Below, in pieces: positions 25,058 through 34,946 of a DNA stretch of 64,000 nucleotides. The position numbers and the translations under genes were made by a program. Origin of the DNA: Solen grandis (Eukaryota; Mollusca; Bivalvia; Adapedonta; Solenidae); assembly GCA_021229015.1 (NCBI GenBank), contig CM037781.1:68344345-68408344 (forward strand), written 5' to 3'. Below the pieces are notes generated by a model. The model was not told the DNA's origin. It did not search any database and worked only from the letters and a program-made list of their open reading frames with translations. The first letter of the stretch is position 1. Each line of letters starts with the position of its first letter.

Positions 25058-25560
25058 AATAATACAATAAATAATAAAATTCACTCTAACTCAATATTTC
25101 TGCAAAAGTATGCCTTTCTCAAGAAAAAAAACCCATAATATTTTAGCAAGTTCTCCATTATAGACGTTTGAATACTCGCCATATTGTTTCCACCATTTGT
25201 TTCAACGGACTGTTAACAATAAGCAAATCGTCACTGTTACTCTCCCTATTTCTATAACTTACAGTTTATAAAATTTATATCAAATATGCATATCTAAATC
25301 AAAAGGAAACAAATCTAAGAAAAAGAACAATCGTTCATTATTTTAATATAAGTTTAGTATCTGGCAAAAACTAAGTGTGCAGCTCGTTAAACCCTCTTCC
25401 ACTTTAAACACACACAACTTCATTGCTTTGATTTAATTCTAAAAACCAAATCTATATATAATAAATAATTAAATTCACTCTTACTCAATATTTCGGCAAA
25501 AGAATGCCTTCCTCAAGAAAAAAAACATGAAATTTTAGCAAGTTTACATTATAGACGTTT
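25058..25560 (+). repeat. pair of ~110-bp direct repeats
   Basis: AATTCACTCT.ACTCAATATTTC, GCAAAAG.ATGCCTT.CTCAAG and TTATAGACGTTTGAATA occur in the same order at about 25078-25183 and 25468-25568, separated by roughly 290 bp of other sequence. Either they end a small element or they are a local duplication. Confidence 0.55.
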
Positions 25561-25863
25561 GAATATCACTGTACAAGATCCATACAGGGAGCAAGGTTAA
25601 ATCACAGATAAACAACTCTTTTTTGAATTTTCGCCCACAGGGCTTTATCGAAAATCATGAAGAAGTACAAAAGCGCTACATTATTGCATTTTGACTAAAA
25701 ACAATATGGCGTAATGTAAGCATAAGCAGGAAATGACGTCATAACGTTGACGTGATATATTATTGCGCCAAAAATTTACAGGAATTTTGTACAAAGCAAC
25801 AGATTATATGATCAAGTATGCAATTCATGAGGGACATACACATATAGATACATACATGCATGG

Positions 25864-25962
25864 ACACTCATACACATATACTTGCACATACCTTGTATGT
25901 ATATATCCATGCATACCTAATGTATACATACAAGGTATGTGCAAGTATATGTGTATGAGTGT
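25864..25962. repeat. perfect 40-bp inverted repeat (hairpin)
   Basis: Arms 25864-25903 and 25923-25962 are exact complements (ACACTCATACACATATACTT … and its reverse), with a 19-nt loop. There is no coding sense. Confidence 0.85.
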
Positions 25963-26564
25963 ATTTGTATCGGAATTTAAGTTTTTTTATATGGATCATT
26001 GTAACACCACCAAATGACCAAAACATGCACGTCCACAATCCAAATTCACATACGAGTCACCTTTGCATCAAAGAAATTATATTCCTCCGCATGGTAAAGT
26101 AACAGTTACGCAACATCATAGAGAGATTAGTTCTCTGATTTTATGCCACACATATTTTTTTTTTACTGAAAATTGATTTTTCAACATTTTTGCTGAATCT
26201 CAGCATACCTGTTTTAGAAATTTGTTCTATCGTTCGATTATTCATACAAAATTGAGAGGTTAGATCCTCAGAATGTAGGTACTAAAATTGTGAGTGACTA
26301 CGTCACACACTACTAAAAAGGTTAACATTTTGCTATGCTAAGTACATGTGTCCTGTTGTCTGTAGTAAAATGCAAAATAAATCAATAAATAGCAATAAAG
26401 TAACAAAGTTAAGTTTTTTTAGCATATCACTTACGTGGATGTTGACAATGAACAAGCGTATTTAAACAGATACCTAGGAAAAAAAAACAACATCGTTGCT
26501 AGGTTGCAGTACAAACACTAAACTATTCCATAGTTAATATGCATGTTCGTTAAGCTTGTTTCAA

Positions 26565-26690
26565 CACCCACTCAGCAACAGTTAAGTCATATTGGGGCTA
26601 TAATGAGGCATATACATGTATAGTGCTGTCTCAATGCGGCATGATACCCCACCCATATAAAGTATCCTGATAATGAGTTTGTCGACATTG
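26565..26690 (-). repeat. SINE internal fragment (reverse orientation)
   Basis: TATAGTGCTGTCTCAATGCGGCATGATACCCCACCCATATAAAG.ATCCTGATAATGAG follows the order of the SINE body at 19735-19835 (described as a motif order). Confidence 0.45.
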
Positions 26691-27239
26691 GGGCTGAGCA
26701 CATACCAGGGGAGCAATACCAGTACCATCTTTACGACTTTAATATGTCACGACTGATCATCGAACTCATTACCTTCCGAGTTCGGGCGGATGCTATAAAC
26801 ACATGGCACAGGGTTTTGCTTTGCTCCTGCATTTTTTTTCTACTGTACACATTATCGCCAAGGGTGGACACTATTTTGGGGGTCAATTCATTTTTTCCCC
26901 AATATTTTGAATTGCTTAATAGAATACGCATTTAGCTACCGAAATATACAAATCTATCAGGAAACTTATCTCTCTTTATTCTTTCTCTGCTTATTCATTT
27001 GCTATATTCGTGAATCTGCCAAAAGGACAACAACCTAGACCAGAAGTCAAAGTAAACTTTGGAATAGTGTGGATATTTACATCATTAATGGTCAGCGATA
27101 TTGCGAATAAATATGTTACCGAGAGACAAAACAAACGCAATATTGCAGAGCCCCTGTGCAAATGGCAACCGGAACCAGTACGAACATTTTTAACAAAAGA
27201 CATAAAGCATTATTACCCTAATTGCAATGTAATACTTCA

Positions 27240-27312
27240 AGACCACCGATGGATAAGGTGTTAAAATGTCCGTCTCGGGAACGGGAGGTCGCCGGTTCGA
27301 TCCCAAGCTGCG
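27240..27312 (+). repeat. tRNA-like SINE head next to the Polinton insertion
   Basis: GGATAAGGTGTTAAAATGTCC (A-box region) and GCCGGTTCGATCCC (a strong B box) lie at tRNA-like spacing, but no acceptor stem pairs. Confidence 0.45.
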
Positions 27313-27444
27313 AAATTTATTTCTCTCTACATTACGAGCAGAATAATTATAGGGTATTGAGACCTGTGTCAGGAATGCCATATTTTTTTCTAATGTGTGT
27401 GATGCACATATACTGCTGAAATATTCTTTCTCAGTAGACATAGG

Positions 27445-27731
27445 AGTAGTATAGGGTGGCACTGTGGTACCGAGGTACCATAATTTTTTTTTTTTATGGT
27501 ACCGTGGTACCATAATTTTTTTTTTTTTGTACTTATGGTACCGAATCTATAGTACCGAATGGTACTATATATGAAAACAGAATCTATAGTACCGAATGGT
27601 ACTATATATGAAAACAGATTTATGTAATAAAATGTCTTAAAGGAGGACCACATCTTAAAGGGGGATTGACAATTGTAAAATGTCCTTTCGAGACATTTGG
27701 GTTGGCCCTGAAAAGGGCCGTTTTGTTTCTT
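27445..27731 (+). repeat. left terminal inverted repeat of the Polinton
   Basis: Complementary, with few differences, to 44236-44526. It contains repeated GGTACC palindromes separated by poly-T, and two copies of a motif ordered as AATCTATAGTACCGAATGG then TACTATATATGAAAACAGA. At its inner edge lies the histone-like stem-loop that also serves as the 3' end of the adjacent accessory gene. Confidence 0.93.
27683..27719 (-). terminator. histone-type 3' end signal (stem-loop + downstream element), site 1
   Basis: On the minus strand GGCCCTTTTCAGGGCC (27704-27719) is followed by AACCCA and, 14 nt after the stem, GAAAGGA (27683-27689). The stem-loop fits the metazoan histone consensus GGYYYTTYTNARRRCC. 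It lies about 50 nt after the stop of the 27769-28107 gene. Confidence 0.75.
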
Positions 27732-27768
27732 ATTAATTGTGGTCCATACCACACGTTGTACAGTCCCA

Positions 27769-28107
27769 TCACATATTGTGGTCTATACCACACGTTTGAC
27801 AGTCCCATCCCAGGACATATCTCTTCATCCATCCTGCAAGGAGATGCAAATGACAACGGGTTAGATCCTTGTCACCTATGAAGTTCAGGCTGTCTCCCGA
27901 TCCCTGTAGTAGGGTAGATGGTACATCTTCAAAGGTAACTGACAGGTAATTAGGGAGATCTCCCCTTTTTATAAGAGTGAGATATAGATCATACACATCA
28001 ACTTGGTCGTGATAGCTGTCTGGGTCGCTCTCTTGTTCCTCATAGCTGGGATTGTCGAGGAACAATTTTAGCAAGTCTGGGGTGGACCTACGTGTGTACG
28101 GTCTCAT
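27769..28107 (-). CDS. accessory protein, 112 aa, unrecognised
   Basis: An acidic, soluble-looking protein with a central stretch rich in Asp/Glu/Tyr and a C-terminal half containing Cys and His residues (R-C-H-L-H-L and W-D-C-Q-T-C). I recognise no domain. Start: ATG at 28105-28107 lies about 40 nt after a TATA box (CTATAAAAC on the minus strand, 28147-28155). It shares a divergent promoter with the 28356 gene and ends in a histone-like stem-loop. A second copy at 50573-50911 is well conserved in protein sequence but has lost its start codon. Function unknown. Confidence 0.7.
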   Translation of the reverse strand: MRPYTRRSTPDLLKLFLDNPSYEEQESDPDSYHDQVDVYDLYLTLIKRGDLPNYLSVTFEDVPSTLLQGSGDSLNFIGDKDLTRCHLHLLAGWMKRYVLGWDCQTCGIDHNM

Positions 28108-28355
28108 GTTTCAATCATGAATAATAAAGTATAGAGTATGTGCACTGTTTTATAGTACCGGATTGACCTACTTTCTTGTGTTGGCGCACACCAATCAGAG
28201 AACGTTATTTTTTCATCCAATAAATCAAGTTCGACCTTGACCTGAGTTAGATAGCATTGTCTTCGGCCTTGACATTTTGGGGTGGATTGACCTACTAACC
28301 TACTTTTTTCTTGACTATAAATTGTGTAATGCTGTGTATGTATTCATTCTTCACC
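28108..28355. promoter_or_regulatory. divergent promoter module with AGGTCA half-sites, CCAAT box and TATA boxes
   Basis: TATA boxes point both ways (minus 28147-28155; plus TATAAAT at 28316-28322). A CCAAT box lies at 28190-28196. Several TTGACCT (AGGTCA complement) sites occur, including GACCTTGACCT, a tandem half-site arrangement. The same ordered module, inverted, precedes the genes at 42576 and 43883. AGGTCA is the nuclear-receptor half-site; use by a receptor is inference. Confidence 0.7.
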
Positions 28356-28571
28356 ATGAATTTCCTTCGTAAGTTATTCCGACGTGCAAGGAAGGCGTTA
28401 CGAAAGGAGAAGAAAGTAGAAGTCAAGGAAGAGGGTATAAAGGAAGAGGGTGTCAACTTGTACCCGAGTTTACCCCCTTTGCCATTGTACCCGGATTTGT
28501 CAGGGTTTTACCTGGCATATCCAGAAGCCAGCAGGCATTACTGGCGGTATTTGTATTTGAGTGAGTGCTAG
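28356..28571 (+). CDS. 71-aa accessory protein with basic N-terminus and two YPxL motifs
   Basis: The ATG at 28356 (CACCATGAA) lies about 35 nt after the TATA box; an upstream in-frame ATG would precede the transcription start. Residues 1-20 are strongly basic and amphipathic (M-N-F-L-R-K-L-F-R-R…), followed by a Lys/Glu linker. The C-terminal half is rich in Tyr, Pro and Leu, with LYPSL and LYPDL. YPxL, including YPDL, is a known ALIX-binding late-domain motif of retroviruses. A membrane-binding adaptor recruiting ESCRT is plausible but inferred. A nearly identical, intact copy is at 51166-51381. It is followed by a histone-like 3' end. Confidence 0.75.
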   Translation: MNFLRKLFRRARKALRKEKKVEVKEEGIKEEGVNLYPSLPPLPLYPDLSGFYLAYPEASRHYWRYLYLSEC

Positions 28572-28590
28572 ACACTTCTCAATAAATAAC

Positions 28591-28627
28591 GGTCCTTTTC
28601 AGGACCATTACAATGATGTAGAAAGGA
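28591..28627 (+). terminator. histone-type 3' end signal, site 2
   Basis: GGTCCTTTTCAGGACC (28591-28606) has compensatory changes in the stem relative to site 1. GAAAGGA follows at 28621-28627, again 14 nt after the stem. It lies 20 nt after the stop of the 71-aa gene. The ACCCA box is replaced by ATTACA. Confidence 0.78.
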
Positions 28628-28740
28628 TAACTAATACAATTGTCATATGATTTTTTTTTTTTTTTTTTTTTTTTTATTGTGTTTAACAACAAACAAAATT
28701 AAAAAAAATGAAATAACACAACTTTTTTTTTTTTTTCAAG

Positions 28741-29283
28741 TTAGTGTTCAAATGTCATTTTTCGCTTCTTAGCTGGTCGGTTACACTCTGTATTGCTTGT
28801 TGATGGGTGAGCCTCAGGACACACGATGCATGTGTTGACGCTTCTCTTGCGTTTCTTGGGTTTTACGGTAGGTTTCTCCAACTCAGAGACAGTCTCTAGT
28901 AGCTCAACATCACTGTCCGTCTGTGGCACTGTCTCAACTACGTCCATTTTCTGCATTTCACTGTCCACCTGTGCGTTTACTGTAGGTACAGTACTATTCA
29001 TCCCTTTCTTAGGACAAGCGGATGCAAAGTGGCCTAGTTCGTAACAACTGTAGCACACTGTAGGTTTTGGGCAATTAGAAACAAAATGTCCCGGTTCATG
29101 ACAACGGTAGCACACCCGTACTGTTTGAGGTGTTGAAGCTTTCTTCGTACATGCCGATGCATAATGCCCCTTTTCCTGACAGCGGTAGCATGTCACTTGT
29201 CTTTCTGTTTCTAGTCTGACCAGCTTGTCACTGATAGCTTGTAGTTGTCCTTTCACCCAGAACTCAAATGTATTGCAGGTCAT
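28741..29283 (-). CDS. CCHC zinc-knuckle protein, 180 aa
   Basis: Three perfect CX2CX4HX4C knuckles follow each other (CYRCQEKGHYASAC, CYRCHEPGHFVSNC, CYSCYELGHFASAC) after a ~30-residue helical start. Then come an acidic linker, a basic K-P-K-K-R-K-R stretch, a possible fourth Cys cluster (CIVC…C) and a second nuclear-localisation-like PAKKRK. Zinc knuckles of this kind bind single-stranded nucleic acid, so a role in genome or RNA handling is likely. I chose the ATG at 29281-29283 because a TATA box (minus, 29343-29350) lies ~60 nt upstream; the frame is open further back but without ATG. Unlike its neighbours it lacks a histone-like 3' end; an AATAAA lies near 28675 on the minus strand. Confidence 0.8.
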   Translation of the reverse strand: MTCNTFEFWVKGQLQAISDKLVRLETERQVTCYRCQEKGHYASACTKKASTPQTVRVCYRCHEPGHFVSNCPKPTVCYSCYELGHFASACPKKGMNSTVPTVNAQVDSEMQKMDVVETVPQTDSDVELLETVSELEKPTVKPKKRKRSVNTCIVCPEAHPSTSNTECNRPAKKRKMTFEH

Positions 29284-29418
29284 TCTGAACAGAGCAGTCT
29301 GAATCAGGTTTGAGAGTGATGAAGTGGACGGGTCACACCGCACTTTATAGGCCTGAGATCAGGTGGGCGGAGCTTAGATGTATAAAAAAGCTTTGTTCAC
29401 TTACTTATAATCACAACG
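29284..29418. promoter_or_regulatory. divergent promoter between the zinc-knuckle gene and DNA polymerase
   Basis: A minus-strand TATA box (CTATAAAG, 29343-29350) and a plus-strand TATAAAAAAG (29381-29390) flank a short GC-rich core with CTGAGATCAG and GGGCGGAG. It lacks the AGGTCA/CCAAT module of the accessory promoters, which suggests a different expression class. Confidence 0.6.
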
Positions 29419-32400
29419 ATGTCGAGTAGTGAAGAAAGCAGCGATGATGAGCCACCTGCAAAAAAGACCAAGAGTGATATACGGGAATATTATTCCATAC
29501 AGCCACGGTCACAGAGAACTTCAAGAAAGTTTAAAACGAATGGCCACGTGTACGATGTTACATTTGAAAGATATAAAAAACCGTTTGAATTTACACATCA
29601 ACTTTTCAATGACATGGTGAAACAGTTATACAGAGAAGCACGGGTCAATGACAACGATCAAATTCGTATCTCCATAAATCATCCTGACCTAGCATTTGGT
29701 ATCCACATTCCATTCGGGAATGCAACACACATTTCAGGAGATACGCTGTTGAACGAAATAGAGAAAGTATCACAAAGCAACCACAAGTTTGAGATTCATG
29801 ACGGGCATCTCCAGTTAGAAATGACATATATCATTATGCCCGAGGGAGGTGGAAGAACAAAAAGAACGTTTGGATCGCACCTAAGCATTGAGAACATGTC
29901 CAAAGTCAAACGAAGTATGATAAAGATAGACAATGTTCACGACAGTATGTGTTTGGCACGATCAATTGTGGTAGGGATATGTAAACTCAATAAAACGGAC
30001 GATACAACCTGGAAGAAGCGATGGAATTTGATGAGACAATCTGCAAAATTTCTTCAAAGCCAAGAAGCCAAGACATTGTTAGATAGTGTGGGCATTAGTC
30101 CAAATCAGCCTTGTGGTATAGAAGAATACAAGAAGATTCAAGCCCACCTTTATCCAGACTATGTGATCAAAGTGTGGCCACAATTTGAGAAAATGGACGT
30201 GTTGTTCAATCACCCACCTCTGACAGACAAAAGCAAAGTGATTCACATTTATCATCATGATAAACATTATGATTGCATTACATCAATCACTGGTTTCCTG
30301 GGATGCAGCTACTTCTGTGAACACTGTAACTACGGTTATAACAACAGAGAAGCTCACTGGTGTAAGAATATTTGTCTGTGTTACGCCTTGACACTATGCC
30401 CAAAAGAAGGATTCTTTCCATGTGGTCACTGTGGTAGAACATTTCATAGTCAGAAATGTTTTGATCAGCACAAAGCGAAACCAGGAAAATCTACAAAAAA
30501 CATCTGTGAAAGTGTATGGCAATGCAAGACCTGTGGTCAAATGGTTGTGGGTACAAAGAAGAACCATCTCTGTCCTGGCACTAAAAAATGCAAGTATTGC
30601 AAGAAAGTTGTGGATGCAGAACATCAGTGTTATATCCCCACGTACAAAGAACCAGAGAACATGAAGTCACCGACTGTACCTTTCATCTTCTTTGACTTTG
30701 AGTGTCGATTTGATTTGGGTGAACATATACCAAACTTTTGTGTTGCTCAACGTGCTTGTGGAGACTGTATGTGTCAATCCATGAAAAACCCGTGTCAGAA
30801 ATGCGAAGCTGTGGATGAGCCTAGAGAAAAAATATTTCGTGGTAACAACACTTTGTCAGAATTTTGTACATGGCTGTTTCAACCCAGTCACAAAGGTACC
30901 ACAGTGATTGCTCACAACTCACAAGGATACGATGCACAGTTTATTTTGAGGCACTTACTGACACATGATACAACCAAACCAAAATTGATCATGAATGGAA
31001 GCAAAATTCTAATGATGAAAGCCCATCAAGTGAGATTCATCGACTCACTGAGTTTTCTCAACATGCCTTTGTCCGATTTCCCCGACACGTTTGGATTGAC
31101 TGAGATGGCAAAAGGATGGTTTCCATTTTATGCCAACACGGATGAATACCAAGACTACATTGGAGACTATCTCCCCGTACATTTTTACAGACCCGACAGC
31201 ATGAAACCTGACAAGAGAGAAGCGTTTCTGAAATGGTACAATGCAAAAGTGGCACAAAAGGCTGTGTTTCACTTTCAGTTAGAAATGCAAAAGTACTGCA
31301 AATCAGATGTGGACATCTTGAGACGAGGTTGTGGAGAGTTTAGGAAAGAACTGTTGGTCAGTGACCAAATTGATCCGTTCCTGGAAGCGACCACTCTAGC
31401 TCAAGTGTGCAACAAAGCTTGGCGTAAAAATTCAATGCCTCCAAAGACCTTGGCTGTAATCTCTGATGCCGGGTATCCAAACAAAACTCGATACTCAATC
31501 AAAGGGATTCGTTGGATAGAAACAACTGCTTCCATTGAGAATAAGCACATTCGCCATGCATTAAATGGAGGTGAAGTACAAATTGGACCCTATTACGTTG
31601 ACGGATTCCACAAAGAGACGAACACCGTATACGAATTCATGGGGTGCTGGACACACGGATGTCCAAAATGTTACCCAAGGAGAGACAGTGTGAACGGTTA
31701 CACACTTCAAACTATGGAGCAGTTATACAATGCCACAACTTTTCGGTTGAAAGACTTGTCTCAACAAGGTTACAACACAGTTGTAATGTGGGAATGTGAC
31801 TTTGATCAGAAATGCAAGATTGAACCAGAATACAGAGATACTGTGAACCGTTTCTTTCCCTTCCAAGAACCTATTTTACCTCGGGATGCTTTGTTTGGTG
31901 GACGAACCAATGCCATTCAATTATACCATGAAGTGGATACAACCACCAAGGAAGAAATTAAGTATGCTGACATTTGCTCACTGTATCCATTCGTGAACAA
32001 GTACAAAACATACCCCGTGGGACATCCCAACATCTTAAGTCAAGAGATGATTGATATAAACAACATTGGAATGTACAAGGGACTCATCAAATGTCGTGTA
32101 TTGCCACCACAAGACCTGTGGCTACCAGTCCTACCTATTCACTGTAACAAGAAAATGATCTTTACACTGTGCCGTACCTGTGCTGAGGAAGAGTGTGAAA
32201 AATGCAATCACACTCTGTACAAACGCATGTTGACAGGTACCTGGACCCATGTGGAAATAGCCAAAGCTCTTGAGGTAGGATACCAATTGGTAGACGTCTT
32301 CCACATCTGGCACTGGGACACATGGAGTAAAGATGTGTATAAACAGTATATTAACAAATACTTGAAATTGAAACAAGAAGCAAGTGGTTACCCTAATTGG

Positions 32401-33228
32401 GTAAAAACAGAAGATGATGAAGCCCACTTTTAACAGAATTACTTTCAGATAGAGGGTATCTGGCTCGACAACGTGAAAAAGAACAAAGGAAAAAGAGCGT
32501 TTGCCAAAACCATGTTGAACTGTTTGTGGGGTAAGAATGCACAAAACAATGTTCAAACCAAAACCGAGTATGTGACTAAGGTGAACCGGTTGTATGACCT
32601 ACTCTCCGACCGTCATGTCACTGTGCAGTTTGCCGAGATTTTCGATCATGACAACTTCATGTTGGTGAATTACTCGGATGAAACAGACGCAACACAGCCC
32701 CATTCATCTTCAAATCCAGTGGTAGCTGCCTTCGTTACGTCCTATGCTCGACTTGAACTTTACACCCAGTTGGAAAAACTTGGAGATCGGGTACTGTATT
32801 TTGACACAGACAGTTGTATGTACATCTATGACCCTGACCAGTACAACATTCCAATTGAAGAGAGCCAGTTGGGAAAGTGGACAGATGAAGTACCACATGG
32901 ACGCATTGTCAAATTCGTGGCATTAGGGCCAAAAAACTATGGGTATGAATATATCGATGAAAAAGGAAATCGACATCAGAAATGCAAAGTAAAAGGCATC
33001 ACTTTGGATTACAATGCTAGTCAAAAAGTCAATTTTAAGACTATGGTCAACTGTGTACAAGATCGCAAACATTACAAGACAGTCATCGAATATGAATCCC
33101 GAATCAAGAGACATAGAAATCGTAAAGTGATCAGTGAGACACAGACCAAGACGTTCCGCTCAGTGTATACAAAACGCGTGGTCGTGGACAAATATAAGAC
33201 AGTGCCGTACGGTTACCAACCGTCATAA
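29419..33228 (+). CDS. polB: protein-primed family B DNA polymerase (Polinton pPolB), with one in-frame stop
   Basis: The frame spans 1270 codons but has a TAA at 32431-32433 between polymerase motifs A and B. The same frame continues directly after it to TAA 33226-33228. Seen: an acidic/basic N-terminus, an OTU-like region (D-S-M-C at 175-178, H-Y-D at 283-285), Cys/His zinc-binding segments (about 296-405), exonuclease motifs FDFE (about 426), N-S-Q-G-Y-D (500-505) and YCKSD (about 624), motif A D-I-C-S-L-Y-P (about 850), motif B with K…N-C-L-W-G-K (about 1030) and motif C DTDS (about 1128). It should replicate the linear element genome from protein-primed ends. Start fits a TATA box 30 nt upstream. 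The stop removes motifs B and C, so this copy should be inactive unless read through. A truncated copy is at 52237. Confidence 0.92.
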
Positions 33229-33289
33229 CCAGTTGGCTTGTGGTCGTGTGCATAGCCTGAACGGTGGTGGAAACATACGGAGATTCACG

Positions 33290-33910
33290 ATGAACACTCT
33301 ACCAGTAGAAATACAACAGATGATCTACAGACATCTCGTTGAAGCTAATAAGAAACCTGCTGCATTTTGCAACGAGTTATTTTTTACTTGGGCACAGCGC
33401 GTTGGAAACAGAATAATTCACCAGACGATGAAGGATTCCTCTTGTTTAAACCAAGTTTATGATATGTTTAGTGATGTACGAGGGCGTAATCTTCCAATCA
33501 GCTATAAAAGTGTGGTCTTTCAACGGATTTTTGCCATTTACAACCTGCTACGCAACCTGATCTCTGACGTGTGGTACATATACATTGATACCCTAAACAT
33601 TGATACAGTGGAGAAACTGAACCGTTTTGATGAGCGTATGTATCTCAGATTTGCGATTAACCACCGGAACGACACACCAGAGGATATACGTGCCATTTTA
33701 CTGACTCCAGAACCTATCACTTGTGAACAAGTGTTTAACATTTTTGGTAAACAGTGCACCGCAATATTCAAACAAACGAGGCCAAATCCTAGTGAACAGT
33801 TCTTTCAAGATCCCAATTTCAACAACTTAGAAAGGTTTGAGTTGGGAGACGAATCCCTCTGGGACACCTACAAAATAAGATACTACGCAGAGTACTTGCA
33901 AGACGAATGA
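33290..33910 (+). CDS. F-box-like protein, 206 aa
   Basis: The likely start is the ATG at 33290; the frame is open further upstream but overlaps the polymerase end. The protein begins with LPVEIQQMIYRHL, which fits the start of an F-box (L-P-x-E-I-x-x-x-I-x-x-x-L). A mostly helical region with many Phe/Tyr/Asn follows and has no repeats I recognise. F-box proteins link targets to SKP1-cullin ubiquitin ligases, and poxvirus ankyrin proteins use a similar motif. The match covers only the first helix, so call it F-box-like. Its stop overlaps the next start (ATGA, 33907-33910). Confidence 0.55.
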   Translation: MNTLPVEIQQMIYRHLVEANKKPAAFCNELFFTWAQRVGNRIIHQTMKDSSCLNQVYDMFSDVRGRNLPISYKSVVFQRIFAIYNLLRNLISDVWYIYIDTLNIDTVEKLNRFDERMYLRFAINHRNDTPEDIRAILLTPEPITCEQVFNIFGKQCTAIFKQTRPNPSEQFFQDPNFNNLERFELGDESLWDTYKIRYYAEYLQDE

Positions 33911-34164
33911 GAAGTCAAAACATGGGAAATACTTCACTACAGGAAAAAAACATAACTCCAATTCGGAATCCATGGCGTAGAGCTGTGTTGTTGGCTGTGC
34001 GTGTACTTGGAATTCAATCAGAACAGGCGTTAAGACAATCCGAGGAACTGTTTGACGAAGTGTGCATGGCTTTAAATGCTATGGGATATACCATGATATT
34101 GCCGGAATGGATGATGTATAAAGAAAGACTGATTCATGATGTGTGTCATAGTTTACATTTTTGA
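33907..34164 (+). CDS. small protein, 85 aa, unrecognised
   Basis: Begins at an ATGA overlap with the preceding gene and ends 86 nt before the ATPase start. Contains W-R-R-A-V-L-L-A-V-R-V-L-G and further helical segments; probably globular and helical. No family recognised. The tight packing on both sides and absence of stops support a real gene. Confidence 0.5.
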   Translation: MRSQNMGNTSLQEKNITPIRNPWRRAVLLAVRVLGIQSEQALRQSEELFDEVCMALNAMGYTMILPEWMMYKERLIHDVCHSLHF

Positions 34165-34250
34165 CTGATGTTTGTTCAAGTGTTTTATTTGCTATGATGT
34201 ATAAAATAAAATGTTGTCATGTCAATGCTGTTATTATTTCTTGGACCATC

Positions 34251-34901
34251 ATGGAAAGTAGTTTACTTTTTCAACATCCTAGTAACATTTTCATCTCAGG
34301 GCCAAGTGGTTCAGGAAAAACTCAATTTGTAAAAAAACTTATTGAGTACAAAACCGATTTATTTCATGTGGTACCACAACGCATCGTCTGGTGTTACAAA
34401 GAATGGCAAAGTGCCTACGCACAGTTACAAGAACATGAAGCTATCAAATTCATTCAGGGTATCCCTGAGGATGATGAAGAGATAGTAGACGATACAACCT
34501 TACCACACCTCGTCATATTTGATGATATGTTAGGAGAAAAAGATGAGGAGAAAATTAAATTATGGTTCACGCGAAAGGGACACCATAGAAATGCCACTGT
34601 CATTTACATCACACAAAACATGTTCCAACAATCCAAGGCTAGTCGTACCATCAGCTTGAATGCACACTACATGGTATTATTTCAAAACACAAGAGATAAA
34701 GGCCAGATCAAAACACTTGCGAACCAAATACAACTACCCCATTTGGTGATGGCGTATCAAGATGCAACCTCTACACCTCATGGATATCTTATCATTGACT
34801 TTCATCCAAGAACACCCGACCAGAATCGTTTAAGAACAGATGTGTTCCATCGGTGGGTAACAGGTGAAGATCGAGGACCGGTCGTCTACACTACAGTATA
34901 A
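34251..34901 (+). CDS. packaging ATPase (A32/FtsK-HerA-like), 216 aa
   Basis: Walker A GPSGSGKT sits about residues 17-24, and Walker B HLVIFDDM about 88-95 has the Asp pair. A later segment, VIYITQNMF followed by R-T-I-S-L-N-A, corresponds to the sensor region. This is the genome-packaging ATPase of Polintons and related double-jelly-roll viruses, which pumps DNA into the capsid. Start: the ATG at 34251 (ATCATGG) matches the usual family beginning close to the P-loop; an open extension upstream lacks a good ATG. It lies before the minor virion genes. No breaks are visible in this frame. Confidence 0.88.
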   Translation: MESSLLFQHPSNIFISGPSGSGKTQFVKKLIEYKTDLFHVVPQRIVWCYKEWQSAYAQLQEHEAIKFIQGIPEDDEEIVDDTTLPHLVIFDDMLGEKDEEKIKLWFTRKGHHRNATVIYITQNMFQQSKASRTISLNAHYMVLFQNTRDKGQIKTLANQIQLPHLVMAYQDATSTPHGYLIIDFHPRTPDQNRLRTDVFHRWVTGEDRGPVVYTTV

Positions 34902-34946
34902 ATGATAGGAACATGACACCCGATCATCATTAAGGATACACCTACC

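Larger units (their letters stand above)
18529..27444. other. repeat-rich non-coding stretch between the SLC23 gene and the Polinton
   Basis: No gene could be supported. The upstream region of SLC23 should lie just above 18528. The rest holds a TACGGAAGC-ended element (19504-21352), a hairpin repeat (21720-21808), SINE pieces, an ~85-bp tandem array (about 22990-23530), a MITE (24148-24362), a dispersed repeat (24370-24800), paired direct repeats (25058-25170 and 25460-25560) and a perfect hairpin (25864-25962). Confidence 0.6.

Noticed and set aside
28826..29044. Plus-strand open frame opposite the zinc-knuckle gene
   Set aside because: It is antisense to a clear CCHC protein and has no domain of its own.
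32399..32446. A 48-nt GT-AG segment that would splice out the polymerase stop in frame
   Set aside because: It is far shorter than the other introns here, would delete a conserved stretch, and no other polymerase intron is seen; a nonsense change is simpler.
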